Below, one piece after another: positions 25,152 to 34,020 of a stretch of 48,431 nt of DNA (positions are counted from its first letter, which is position 1; the number at the start of each line of letters is the position of its first letter). A model generated the notes under the pieces. The model searched no databases. It was not told the DNA's origin and was given only the letters and a program-made list of their open reading frames with translations. This DNA comes from Micromonosporaceae bacterium (GTDB lineage Bacteria; Actinomycetota; Actinomycetes; Mycobacteriales; Micromonosporaceae): positions 1 to 48,431 of the forward strand of contig WHTQ01000028.1 in the NCBI GenBank assembly GCA_009377645.1. The letters run 5' to 3'. Both the position numbers and the translations under genes were made by a program.

Positions 25152-26317
25152 GCGCTACCTCCCGGTGGCGGTGGGTCGTCCGGCGGTCCGGTCGATCCGG
25201 GCCGGGGCCAGCGGGTCAGCGCCGGCAGTGCGGTGGTGGCCGCCACCGCCGCCATCGCCGGGCCGAGCGGGACGGCCGCGAGCAGCGCCACGATCCCCAG
25301 CGGCGCGCACAGCAACGCACCGGCGCGGTAGGTCCCGACCGTCGCCACCACCGGACCCCGGTCGGCCGGCGGCACCGCCCGGGCCGCCAGCGCCGGGCTG
25401 AGGGTCTGCATGATGCCGGCTCCGGCGCCACTGCCGGCCAGCAGCGCCAGCGCCACCGCCGGCTGCCCCGGCCAGACCGCCACCGCGGCCAGCCCGGCGC
25501 CGGTGACCACCGCCGCGGCGGCGTAGACCGGCCGCAGCGCCCGGCCGCGGGCGAACCCGGCGGTCGTCGAACCGACCACGCCCACCCCCGAGCCGAGCCC
25601 GACCAGCAGCCCCACCGTCGCGTCCGAGTGACCGGCCGCGGCCAGCACCACCGGCACGTACGAGTTGAGCAGCCCGCGCCAGGTGCCGGCGGAGGTGGCC
25701 GCGGTGACCGCGGCAGCCAGCCCGGGCCGGCGCCACACCCCGGCCCGGGCGGACCGTTCCGGGGGCGGTGGGGCGGACAGCCGGTCCAGTCCCAGGGTGG
25801 TGAGCCCGGCCGCGGCGGTCGCCCCGATCCCGGCCACCAGCGTGCCGGTCAGCGAGCCGCCGAGCAGGCCGATGGTGGCCGGACCGCTGACCATCCCGAC
25901 CCCGGCGACCAAGTGCACCACCACTAGTGGCCGGAGCGGGTCGTCGGTGCGGCGCACGACGTGCACCTGCAGCCCCACCCAGAAACAGGCGCGGGCGATG
26001 CCCTGCAGCAGGTGGGCGGCGAGGAACGCCGCCAGCGACTCCGAGAGCAGAACTGCCGCGCCGGACAGGCACAGCAGCGCCGCCGAGGCGATCACCAGCT
26101 GCCGCTCCGGGAACCGGTGCAGCACCCGGGTCAGCCCGACCCGGGCCAGGATCTGGGCCGCGGCCGAGACCGCGACCAGCAGGCCGACGGTCTGCGCCCC
26201 GAACCCGGCGGCCAGCGCGAGCAGCGGCAGCACCACCGTGCTGACGCCCAGGCCGTGGCAGAACAGGAACCCGGTGGCGGCCGTCCAGCGGCTGCGGATG
26301 AGCTCCCGCCATGTCAC
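25148..26317 (-). CDS. MFS transporter in the catabolic operon
   Basis: 389 residues with about 12 hydrophobic helices in two halves, separated by a short cytoplasmic loop near residue 190 (PPPPERSARAG). Basic motif A-like stretches such as RVLHRFPERQ lie between helices. It is probably a proton-coupled carrier of a pathway substrate or product. The GTG start overlaps the stop of the ThDP-enzyme gene (GTGA), and its stop overlaps the dehydrogenase start (ATGA), so translation is coupled on both sides. The transported compound cannot be predicted from sequence. Confidence 0.8.
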   Translation of the reverse strand: MTWRELIRSRWTAATGFLFCHGLGVSTVVLPLLALAAGFGAQTVGLLVAVSAAAQILARVGLTRVLHRFPERQLVIASAALLCLSGAAVLLSESLAAFLAAHLLQGIARACFWVGLQVHVVRRTDDPLRPLVVVHLVAGVGMVSGPATIGLLGGSLTGTLVAGIGATAAAGLTTLGLDRLSAPPPPERSARAGVWRRPGLAAAVTAATSAGTWRGLLNSYVPVVLAAAGHSDATVGLLVGLGSGVGVVGSTTAGFARGRALRPVYAAAAVVTGAGLAAVAVWPGQPAVALALLAGSGAGAGIMQTLSPALAARAVPPADRGPVVATVGTYRAGALLCAPLGIVALLAAVPLGPAMAAVAATTALPALTRWPRPGSTGPPDDPPPPGGSA

Positions 26318-28107
26318 CTCCCGGGTCCGTGGTGGGTCCGGGAGGTGAGCACGTCGACCAGCGCCGGGCCGCCCGCGTCGACGACCGCCAGCGCCCGGGT
26401 CAGCGCGGCGGGCAGCTCACCCGGGGTCGCGACCGGCCCCTGGCCGGACATCCCGAAGCCGCGGGCGAGGGTGGCGAAGTCCACCACCGGGTCGTCGATC
26501 AGCGTGCCGTAGACCGCGCCGGCCGGGTCCCGGTCCCGGCTTCCGGCCAGCACCAGCGCGTGCGCCACCGAGTTGTCGTACGCCCGGTTGTTGTCCAGCA
26601 CGAACAGGATCGGCAGCCGCAGGTGCGCGGCGGTCCACAGAGCGCTCGGGGTCATCAGCGCGTCGCCGTCGGACTGCACGCCGATCACCAGCGTGCCGGG
26701 CTGCGGCTGCGCCAGCGCCGCCCCGATCGTCGCACCCAGGCCGTAGCCGAGCCCGGCACCGCCGTTGTCGCCCAGGTACTGCCGGGGCCGGTCCAGCGAC
26801 CACAGACGGTGCACCCAGTTGCCGAGGTGGCCGTTGGCGAGCACCCGGTCCCGGTCCCGGGTGAGCAGGTCGAGCACCACCGCCAGGTGCGCCCGCGGCA
26901 CCGGCTCGGCGTCGCCGCCGGCCACTCCGGACACCGCAGCCGCCCCGGCCGCCTCCCGCCAGCCGCGCGCCAGCTCGGCGCTGCGGGCGGTGAGCGCCGA
27001 GCGCCGTTCCTCCACCCGGGCGGCAGTGGCGTCCGGTCCGGCCGCGAGCCGGTCCCGCACCTGCGGCAGCAGCGCCGCCAGCGCCGGGGCGGCGCTGGCG
27101 GTGACCCGCAGGTCGGCCGGGTAGAGCCGCTGGAAGTCGCTGGTCCACGCCTTGGTGATCAGGTGATCCAACCCGACGTGGGCCACCCGGGCGGTCTCCG
27201 GCACCCGGGCCAGCACCCGCCCGTCCGGCTCCACCGCGTGCCCCGCGCCGAACATGTCGCGCACCTCGAAGCCGAGCACCAGATCGGCGGCCGACAGCTG
27301 GGCGGCGTCGTCGCCGGACAGGTTCAGTGGATGCCGGGTGGGGAAGTTCAGCCCGGCCTTGTTGTACTCCCGCTCCCGGTCGACGAACGGCACCGCCAGC
27401 GTCTCGGCCAGCTGCACCAGCAGCCCGAACGCCTCCGGGTCCCGGCCGGCGTGGTCGGCCAGCAGCACCGGCCGCCGGGCCGCCACCAGCCAGTCGGCGA
27501 GGGTCGCGACCGCCGCCGGGTCGGGCGCCGGCCGGGTGGGCGGGGCGTACCGGCCGGGGGCGATCCCCGCCAGCCCGTCCGGGACCGGCTGCTCCTGCAG
27601 CACCGAGTCGAGGCAGATGTAGATCGGCCCGCACGGCTCGGTCAGCGCCACCTGCACCCCGCGTACCAGGCTCTCCGGCAGCGCCGCCAGCGACGCCGGC
27701 TGGTCGTCCCATTTGGTGTAGTCGCGCACCTGGGTCGCCTGCACCGACGCGGTGTGCAGCCAGTCGATCCAGGGCCGGCGGCGGGCGGCGTCGATCGGGC
27801 CGGTGCTGCCGAGCACCAGCACCGGCACCCGGTCGCACCAGGCGTTGTAGATGGCCATGGTGGCGTGCTGGAGCCCGACCACGTCGTGCACGATCGCGGC
27901 CATGATTCGCCCGGAGGCCTTGGCGTAGCCGTGCGCCACCGCCACCGAGATCTCCTCGTGCAGGCACGGCACCACCCGGATCCGGCGGGGGTGGCGCACC
28001 AGCGAGTCGTGCAGGCCGCGGAAGGTGGCGCCCGGGCTGAACGCGACCGTGTCGATGCCGAGCCCGGCCAGCAGGTCGACCACCAGGTCGGAGCCGTACC
28101 GGGTCAC
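26314..28107 (-). CDS. Thiamine-diphosphate-dependent enzyme (acetolactate synthase/benzoylformate decarboxylase family)
   Basis: 597 residues from the GTG at 28107, which overlaps the aldehyde dehydrogenase stop. Three domains are seen: an N-terminal PYR domain with the catalytic glutamate in LHEEISVAVAHGYAK, a central Rossmann-like domain (about 200-340), and a C-terminal PP domain with SDGDALMTPSALWTA and DNNRAYDN, the Mg-ThDP motif. Relatives decarboxylate or ligate 2-oxo acids. Adjacent to an aldehyde dehydrogenase it could decarboxylate an aromatic or aliphatic 2-oxo acid to an aldehyde (inference). No FAD-specific features of acetolactate synthase are obvious. The substrate is unknown. 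Confidence 0.85.
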   Translation of the reverse strand: MTRYGSDLVVDLLAGLGIDTVAFSPGATFRGLHDSLVRHPRRIRVVPCLHEEISVAVAHGYAKASGRIMAAIVHDVVGLQHATMAIYNAWCDRVPVLVLGSTGPIDAARRRPWIDWLHTASVQATQVRDYTKWDDQPASLAALPESLVRGVQVALTEPCGPIYICLDSVLQEQPVPDGLAGIAPGRYAPPTRPAPDPAAVATLADWLVAARRPVLLADHAGRDPEAFGLLVQLAETLAVPFVDREREYNKAGLNFPTRHPLNLSGDDAAQLSAADLVLGFEVRDMFGAGHAVEPDGRVLARVPETARVAHVGLDHLITKAWTSDFQRLYPADLRVTASAAPALAALLPQVRDRLAAGPDATAARVEERRSALTARSAELARGWREAAGAAAVSGVAGGDAEPVPRAHLAVVLDLLTRDRDRVLANGHLGNWVHRLWSLDRPRQYLGDNGGAGLGYGLGATIGAALAQPQPGTLVIGVQSDGDALMTPSALWTAAHLRLPILFVLDNNRAYDNSVAHALVLAGSRDRDPAGAVYGTLIDDPVVDFATLARGFGMSGQGPVATPGELPAALTRALAVVDAGGPALVDVLTSRTHHGPGR

Positions 28108-29552
28108 CGGGCGGCCCCCGGCAGCAGGCTGACGCTCTTGAGCTGGCTGTAGCTGCGCAGCTCCTCGATGCCCTCCTCCCGGCCCAGGCCGCTGTCCTTG
28201 TAGCCGCCGAACGGGAGCCCGAGCCAGTGCTGGCCGCGGCCGTTGACCCAGACATAGCCGGCCTCCAGCAGCGGCACCAGCCGCAGCACCCGGTCCAGGT
28301 CGTTGGTCCACAGGCAGGCGGTGAGGCCATAGGGGGTGGCGTTGGCCTGCTGCAGCGCCTGTTGCTCGTCGTCCCAGCCGAGGATGCTCAGCACCGGCCC
28401 GAACACCTCCTCGGTGGCGATCCGCAGCTCCGGCCGTACCGCGTCGAACACGGTCGGTTCGACGTAGAACCCGCCGGCCAGCTCCGGCCGGTCCGGCCGG
28501 CCGCCACCGGTCAGCGCCCGGGCTCCGGCCGCGACGGCCTCGTCCAGGAACCCGAGCACCCGCCGCTGGTGCGCGCGGGAGATCAGCGGACCCATCCCGG
28601 TGGCGGGGTCCAGGGCCGGCCCGACCCGCAGCTCCCGCACCCGTTCCACCACCCGCTCGGTGACCGCGCCGACCAGCGACCGGTGCACCAGCAGCCGGCT
28701 GGTCGAGCCGCACGACTGCCCCTGCCAGCCAAAGTTCATGGCCTCGACGGCGGCGTCCGCGGCCGCCACCGGGTCCGCGTCCGGGAAGACGATCATCGGA
28801 TTCTTGCCGCCGAGCTCCAGGCTGACCTGCGCCATGGTGGCGGCGGCGGTCCGCAGCACCGCCCGGCCGGTGCCGACGCTGCCGGTCACGCCGATCCGCC
28901 GGACCCGCGGGTCGGCGGCCAGCCGGGCGCCCACGGTCGGGCCGGGACCGTTCAGCACGTTCAGCACACCGGGCGGCAGGATCTCGGCCGCGATCCGGCC
29001 GAGCACCAGTGTGGACAGCGGCGCCTGCGGAGCCGGCTTGAGCACGACCGAGTTGCCGGCCAGCAGTGGCGCGGCGATCCGGGAGGCGGCGAACATCAGC
29101 GGGTGGTTGAAGGCGGTGATCCGCAGCACCACCCCGTACGGCTCCCACCGGGTCAGGTGCCAGCCGCCGGCGGTCACCGGGATGGTGTCGCCCTTGAGCT
29201 CCAGCCCGATCCCGGCGAAGTACTCCAGCCCGGCGGCGGCGTACTCGATGTCGTTGCGGCTGGTGCGGATCGGGTTGCCGCAGTCGGTGCTCTCCAGGGT
29301 GGACAGCGAGTCGGCCTGCTCCCGCAGGGTCCGGGCGAGGGTCCGCAGCCGCTGCGCCCGGTCGGTGACCGGCGTGTCCCGCCAGCCCGGGACGGCCGCC
29401 GCGGCAGCACCCACGGCGGCGGCACAGTCGGCCTCGCTTGCCACCGGCGCGGCCGCGAACACCGCACCGGTGGAGGGGTCCAGGCACGACTCGGTCCGGC
29501 CGTCCGAGGCGGCGACCGGCTCGCCACCGATCGTCAGCGTGAAGATGTCCAT
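28104..29552 (-). CDS. NAD(P)-dependent aldehyde dehydrogenase
   Basis: 482 residues, the normal family length. Catalytic C281 lies in GQSCGSTSR, general base E246 in LELGGK, and N149 in TAFNHP. The GVTGSVGTGR turn (about 221-230) and the EEVFGPVLS motif are also present. It oxidises an aldehyde to the acid, probably the product of the adjacent ThDP enzyme. The ATG lies one base after the permease stop and its own stop overlaps the ThDP gene (GTGA). The AFNHP and GQSCGSTSR variants are common among the many substrate classes of the superfamily, so no narrower name is given. Confidence 0.93.
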   Translation of the reverse strand: MDIFTLTIGGEPVAASDGRTESCLDPSTGAVFAAAPVASEADCAAAVGAAAAAVPGWRDTPVTDRAQRLRTLARTLREQADSLSTLESTDCGNPIRTSRNDIEYAAAGLEYFAGIGLELKGDTIPVTAGGWHLTRWEPYGVVLRITAFNHPLMFAASRIAAPLLAGNSVVLKPAPQAPLSTLVLGRIAAEILPPGVLNVLNGPGPTVGARLAADPRVRRIGVTGSVGTGRAVLRTAAATMAQVSLELGGKNPMIVFPDADPVAAADAAVEAMNFGWQGQSCGSTSRLLVHRSLVGAVTERVVERVRELRVGPALDPATGMGPLISRAHQRRVLGFLDEAVAAGARALTGGGRPDRPELAGGFYVEPTVFDAVRPELRIATEEVFGPVLSILGWDDEQQALQQANATPYGLTACLWTNDLDRVLRLVPLLEAGYVWVNGRGQHWLGLPFGGYKDSGLGREEGIEELRSYSQLKSVSLLPGAAR

Positions 29553-29553
29553 A

Positions 29554-30318
29554 TCAGACCCGGGCCGCCCGCTGGTCGTCGGCGCGGGTGATGGCGATGT
29601 TGAAGGCGGCGACCAGCAGCAGCGCGACGATGATGTACGCGTAGAGCTCGGCCGTGCGGAACCCGCCCGAGCTGCTGGCGATCTGGTAGCCGATCCCCCG
29701 GGTCGACCCGAGGATCTCGCCGGCCAGCACGCCGATCAGGCACAGCGCCGCACCGATCCGCACTCCGGACAGCACCAGCGGGCGGGCCGCCGGGATCAGC
29801 ACGTTCGCCACCTGCTGGCGGCGGTTGGCGCCGAGCGACTCGGCCACGGTCAGGTAGCGGTTCGGGACGGTGGTCAGGGCCATCACCGTGGTGGCCGCGA
29901 CCGGGAAGAAGCCGTAGACGCCGCCGAAGACCACCTTGGACATCGGACCGATGCCGAACATCAGGATGCAGATCGGGTAGAACAGGATGATCGGCACGGT
30001 CTGCGCCCAGACCAGCAGCGGCGAGGCGATCCGGGCGGCCGGCCGCCATCGCCCGACCAGCAGCCCGACCGTCAGGCCGGCGATCGCGGCCAGCGTGAAC
30101 GCGCCCGCCACCTCCAGGGCGGTCACCCGCAGGTTCTCCCAGAAGCCGGCCTCCCGGACGATCTCCGGCAGCTGCGCCAGCACGTCCTCCGGCTGGGGCA
30201 GCAGGATCCGGGAGACCCGGCCCGGGCGGGACTGGTAGAACCACAGCCCGACCAGCACCGCGGCCAGGCCGAGCTGGATCGCGGCGACGGTCAGCAGCTC
30301 CTTGCGCCTGCTACGCAT
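29554..30318 (-). CDS. ABC transporter permease (NitT/TauT-type)
   Basis: 254 residues from the ATG at 30318, preceded by GGGGGA; a GTG at 30330 is in frame but lacks a ribosome-binding site. About six membrane helices are present. The permease EAA loop, which docks on the ATPase, reads SLGANRRQQVANVLIPAARP, followed by LAGEILGSTRGIGY, typical of nitrate/sulfonate/taurine-type importers. It overlaps the ATPase gene by eight bases. A second, dissimilar permease lies upstream, so the channel is probably a heterodimer. Confidence 0.9.
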   Translation of the reverse strand: MRSRRKELLTVAAIQLGLAAVLVGLWFYQSRPGRVSRILLPQPEDVLAQLPEIVREAGFWENLRVTALEVAGAFTLAAIAGLTVGLLVGRWRPAARIASPLLVWAQTVPIILFYPICILMFGIGPMSKVVFGGVYGFFPVAATTVMALTTVPNRYLTVAESLGANRRQQVANVLIPAARPLVLSGVRIGAALCLIGVLAGEILGSTRGIGYQIASSSGGFRTAELYAYIIVALLLVAAFNIAITRADDQRAARV

Positions 30319-31132
30319 CCAGTCCCCCACTCTGCATCTCGGCCAGCGCGGCGGCGCGTACCTCCTCGTGGAGCAGCTCGAACAGGCGGTTGCGGGTCTG
30401 GGTGAACTCCGGTGCGGTGGCGAAGCCGGACTCCCGCGGGCGGGCGGCGTCGACGGCCAGAATCTCCTTGACCCGCCCGGGCCGGGCCGACATCACCACC
30501 ACCCGGTCGGACAGGAAGACCGCCTCGCTCAGGCTGTGGGTCACGAACACGATCGTCTTGCCGGTCTTCTCCAGGATCCGGGCCAGCTCCTCGCCGAGCA
30601 CGGTGCGGGTCTGCTCGTCCAGCGCCCCGAACGGCTCGTCCATCAGCAGGATCTCCGGGTCCATGGCCAGTGCCCGGGCCACCGCCACCCGCTGCTGCAT
30701 GCCGCCGGACAGCTCGCCCGGGTAGGCGTCGGCGAACCCCCGCAGCCCTACCAGCTCCAGCTTCTCGGTCGCGATCTCCCGCCGCTCTCGCCGTCCGACC
30801 CCGCGGAACCCCAGCCCCACCTCCACGTTGGCGATGATCGTCCGCCACGGGAACAGGGTGTAGTCCTGGAACACGAACCCGACCTTCGTCGGCATCGGTC
30901 CGGTGACCCGCTGGCCGTCCAGGCTCACCTGGCCCGAGGACTGCCGGCGCAGCCCCCCGACGATGTAGAGCAGAGTGGACTTGCCGCAGCCGCTCGGTCC
31001 GATCAGGCTCAGGAACTCGCCGCGCCGCACGTCGAGGCTCACCGTGTCGAGCGCGTTCACCTGCTCGCCACGCTGGGTCTCGTACCACATCGACACGTCG
31101 CTGGCGGTGATCGCCGGCTCGGTCCTGGTCAT
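30311..31132 (-). CDS. ABC transporter ATP-binding protein (NitT/TauT-type)
   Basis: 273 residues from the ATG at 31132, which has TAAGGG five bases upstream; an ATG at 31153 is also in frame. It has Walker A GPSGCGKST, Q-loop VFQDYTLFPW, signature LSGGMQQR, Walker B ILLMDEPFGALDE and the H-loop VFVTHS, closely matching SsuB/TauB ATPases. It powers import of the ligand bound by the lipoprotein encoded upstream. It sits between two permease genes within a five-gene leftward block. Confidence 0.95.
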   Translation of the reverse strand: MTRTEPAITASDVSMWYETQRGEQVNALDTVSLDVRRGEFLSLIGPSGCGKSTLLYIVGGLRRQSSGQVSLDGQRVTGPMPTKVGFVFQDYTLFPWRTIIANVEVGLGFRGVGRRERREIATEKLELVGLRGFADAYPGELSGGMQQRVAVARALAMDPEILLMDEPFGALDEQTRTVLGEELARILEKTGKTIVFVTHSLSEAVFLSDRVVVMSARPGRVKEILAVDAARPRESGFATAPEFTQTRNRLFELLHEEVRAAALAEMQSGGLDA

Positions 31133-31171
31133 CGGTGCCCTTACTGTCTGCATTGCCGTCCCATCGGTCGT

Positions 31172-32011
31172 TCAGCCGGTGCGGCGCCACCGGCTGAGCC
31201 GCGCCTCCTGCCAGCGCCACAGCGAGCCGAGCAGGATCGCGAACAGTGCCATGCCGAACACCAGGGCGTAGACCCGGTCCGGGCGCAGCGTCGAGGAGTA
31301 GAGCCCGATGTAGTGGCCAATCCCCCGCTGCGAGGCGAACAGCTCCATGATCAGTACGCCCAGCAGCGCGTGCTTCATCCCGTACCACAGCCCGGTCAGC
31401 ACCGACGGGAGCGAGCCGGGCACGATCGCGGTGTGCAGCGCCTGCCACCGCGACGCCCCCATCGACCGCAGCGCCAGCAGCAGCCGGCGGTCGATCATGC
31501 CGACCCCGGCGGTCACGGTCACCGCGACCGGGAAGAAGCCGGACACCGCGCCGTAGGAAATCTTGGAGATCTCGGTGAAGCCGGCCAGCAGGATGAAGAT
31601 CGGGATGAAGATCATCTTCGGAGTCGAGAACAACCCGAGGACGGCCGGGTGGAAGACCCGGTAGGCCACTCGGGACAGGCCCATCGCGGCCCCGGCCAGC
31701 ACCCCGGCGGTTCCGGCGATCGCGAACGCCACCAGGAACATCCAGATCGCGGCGAGGAACGCGGCGCGTACCTCCGGCATAGTGGCCAGCTCCACCGCGG
31801 CGGCGGCGACCTGCGTGGGTGCCGCCGCGAACAGCGGGCTGAGCAGCTCCGCCCGCACCACCAGCTCCCAGCCGAGCAACCACACCGCGAGCACGGCGAC
31901 GATCCCGGCGACCGTGGCCCGGGACCGCGGCGCGGTGCGCCGCGGCCCCGGAGCCGCCGGGGGGCGGGTGGTCGCTTCCGCGGCCGTGCCTGCCGTCACG
32001 CCGGTGGTCAC
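31172..32011 (-). CDS. ABC transporter permease (NitT/TauT-type), second subunit
   Basis: 279 residues. The N-terminal ~28 residues are a polar cytoplasmic leader, followed by about six helices. The EAA loop reads SMGASRWQALHTAIVPGSLP and is followed by LIMELFASQRGIGHY. It differs clearly from the other permease in the operon, giving a probable hetero-dimeric channel. The GTG start comes seven bases after the binding-protein stop, with GATGAGG upstream. It belongs with the downstream ATPase and the upstream lipoprotein. Confidence 0.92.
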   Translation of the reverse strand: MTTGVTAGTAAEATTRPPAAPGPRRTAPRSRATVAGIVAVLAVWLLGWELVVRAELLSPLFAAAPTQVAAAAVELATMPEVRAAFLAAIWMFLVAFAIAGTAGVLAGAAMGLSRVAYRVFHPAVLGLFSTPKMIFIPIFILLAGFTEISKISYGAVSGFFPVAVTVTAGVGMIDRRLLLALRSMGASRWQALHTAIVPGSLPSVLTGLWYGMKHALLGVLIMELFASQRGIGHYIGLYSSTLRPDRVYALVFGMALFAILLGSLWRWQEARLSRWRRTG

Positions 32012-32018
32012 GGCAACC

Positions 32019-33029
32019 TCATCCGTCGACCGGTACGAAGCGGTCGTCCCAGAACACGTCGATGGCGGGCACCTCGTCGGCGATCCCCTGCTCCACCACC
32101 GACTGCGCCAGCCCTTCCAGGTTGGCCTGGGGGATGGTGCCGTCGGTGGAGAGGTTGTCGATGTCGTGGTCGTAGGTCTTCGCCGCCACGTTCTCGGACA
32201 CCTCGAACTCCTCGACCATCACCGCGACGGTCTCGTCCCGGTTGTCCTTCATGTGCCGGACGGTCTCGTACCAGCCCTCCAGGTAGGCCCGTACCGCGTC
32301 CTCGCGCTCGTCGATCGCCGGCTGGCTGGCGACGATGTCCTCGAACACGTTCTCGGTGACGATCTGGCCGAAGTCCAGCAGCACCTGCCCGCTGCCCTCC
32401 TCCTCGAGCGCGAACCCCGCCTCGACCGACCAGACGAACGCGTCGGTCGCGCCGGACTCCAGGGCGGCCAGCTGTTCCGAGAGGCCACCGATGTTGGCCC
32501 GCTGGATCGCGTCCTCCGGCCAGCCCTGGTGGACGGTGATGGTGCGGGCCAGATAGTCGGTCAGCGAGCCGGCCGACGTCACCCCCACCACCGTGTCCTG
32601 CAGGTCGTCGATGCTCTGGATGGCCGAGCCCTCCGGCACGACCAGCACCATCATCCGGAAGTCGGCGCCGATCAGTCCGACGATCTTCGACTCCACCCCG
32701 CTGAGGATCGCGTCCACTCCGGACGCTCCCGCGGTGACCCCGATGTCCGCCTCCCCGGCGGCGATCGCCTGCGCCACCTGCCCGCTGCCCTGCACGTAGA
32801 GGTTCTCGACCTGCAGGCCGCGCTCCTCCCAGACGCCCAGATCCAGGCCGAACTCGGCCGGAAGGAACTCGAAGGTCTGGGCGGTGCCGACGGCCACGGT
32901 GAGGGAGCCGAGGCCGTCATCGCCGGAACCGTCGCCGCCACCCCCGTCGCCGTCGCTGCCGCACCCGGCGGCCACCAGGGCCAGCGCGGCCAGTGCCGCC
33001 GCCAGGCCGAGCCGATGCTTGTCTGTCAT
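32019..33029 (-). CDS. ABC transporter substrate-binding lipoprotein (NMT1/SsuA-like)
   Basis: 336 residues. A lipoprotein signal peptide ends in the lipobox LVAAGC, with lipidated C23, followed by a Gly/Asp-rich linker of about 16 residues. The mature domain is of the NMT1/SsuA/TauA type (TVAVGTAQTFEFLPAEFGLD in part, then GEADIGVTAG). It is anchored outside the membrane and captures the ligand. Family ligands include sulfonates, pyrimidine precursors, nitrate and aromatic acids. The location beside ring-cleavage genes suggests an aromatic or heterocyclic ligand (inference). A 142-base gap separates it from the hydrolase gene upstream, so a separate promoter is possible. The ATG has GAGAGG upstream. 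Confidence 0.92.
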   Translation of the reverse strand: MTDKHRLGLAAALAALALVAAGCGSDGDGGGGDGSGDDGLGSLTVAVGTAQTFEFLPAEFGLDLGVWEERGLQVENLYVQGSGQVAQAIAAGEADIGVTAGASGVDAILSGVESKIVGLIGADFRMMVLVVPEGSAIQSIDDLQDTVVGVTSAGSLTDYLARTITVHQGWPEDAIQRANIGGLSEQLAALESGATDAFVWSVEAGFALEEEGSGQVLLDFGQIVTENVFEDIVASQPAIDEREDAVRAYLEGWYETVRHMKDNRDETVAVMVEEFEVSENVAAKTYDHDIDNLSTDGTIPQANLEGLAQSVVEQGIADEVPAIDVFWDDRFVPVDG

Positions 33030-33171
33030 GACGGACCTCTCTTCGTCGTCCGGTCATCAGTTGTGCTACCGGTGATGCCGTCCCGCCGCGGTCTCGTGGT
33101 GGACGTACTCAACCGTGGCGGCCCGCTCGCCGGCAAGATCGACATACCGGTCAGTGGAACGGAACCGCTGG

Positions 33172-34005
33172 TCACCGCGTGCTCGCGGACTGTTCCGGTG
33201 GATCGGGCCACCAGCCCGCCAGGTGCGCGGCGACCAGCCGGGAGAACTCCTCCGGATGGTCCACCATCGCAGCGTGGCCGGCGTCGGGCAGCTCCACCGC
33301 CCGCGCCCGGGGGATCCCCGCCACCAACGCCGCGACGTGGGCGGGGGTCCGCGCGCAGTCGTGCCCGCCCCGGATCACCAGGGTCGGCGCGGCGATCTGC
33401 GGCAGCCGCGGGGTCAGGTCCAGCGACCGGGCGGCGGCCAGCACCGCCGCCAGGTAAGCGGGATCGGTGCGCCACACCGCCTCCACGAACCCCTCCCAGG
33501 TGGCCGGGTCTGGCCGGCGGGTGACCAGCATGTCGACGATCTCCGCGACCTCGGCGCGGGGAGCCGAGGCACGGGAGGCACCGGCGATCCACTGGCTGAC
33601 CTTCTCGCCGAACCCGGGCAGTACGCCGTCGGTGCTGGCACCGGTGCCGACCAGCACCAGCCGCCGTACCCGGTCCGGCGCGGTGCTCGCGAGCAGCTGG
33701 GCCACGATCCCCCCGAGCGAGTTGCCGACCAGGTCCACCCGGTCGAGCCGCTCGGCGTCCAGCATCGCCAGCACCGCGCCGGCCAGCCCCTCCGGGCTGG
33801 CCACCGCGGACCAGTCGCCGCCGGCCGGGGAGTAGAGGTCCACCACATAGCAGCGCCGGTCGGCCAGGTGGGCGACGGTCGGGCACCAGAACTGCGGGCA
33901 CCCGAACCACGGGTGCAGCAGCACCACCGGCGGGCCGGGTCGGTCCGACGTGTAGTACGCCAGCCGGGTGCCCGATACCGGCACTGACCGGTGGGTGGCT
34001 TTCAT
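33172..34005 (-). CDS. Alpha/beta hydrolase with complete catalytic motifs
   Basis: 277 residues. Oxyanion strand VVLLHPWFG, nucleophile S96 in VGNSLGG, acid residue in IRGGHDCA and histidine in DAGHAAMV are all present, so it should be active. The fold resembles 3-oxoadipate enol-lactonase, haloperoxidase-like and C-C hydrolases. In this operon it may open a lactone or cleave a ring-fission product or N-acyl intermediate; none of these is proven. The ATG has GGAGG six bases upstream, 15 bases after the reductase stop. Confidence 0.85.
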   Translation of the reverse strand: MKATHRSVPVSGTRLAYYTSDRPGPPVVLLHPWFGCPQFWCPTVAHLADRRCYVVDLYSPAGGDWSAVASPEGLAGAVLAMLDAERLDRVDLVGNSLGGIVAQLLASTAPDRVRRLVLVGTGASTDGVLPGFGEKVSQWIAGASRASAPRAEVAEIVDMLVTRRPDPATWEGFVEAVWRTDPAYLAAVLAAARSLDLTPRLPQIAAPTLVIRGGHDCARTPAHVAALVAGIPRARAVELPDAGHAAMVDHPEEFSRLVAAHLAGWWPDPPEQSASTR

Positions 34006-34020
34006 GTCAACCTCCTGCTA

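Noticed and set aside
28108-29487. N-terminal extension of the ThDP enzyme to over 1000 residues
   Set aside because: The added part is the out-of-frame shadow of the aldehyde dehydrogenase gene; the GTG at 28107 with GTGA overlap is the natural start.
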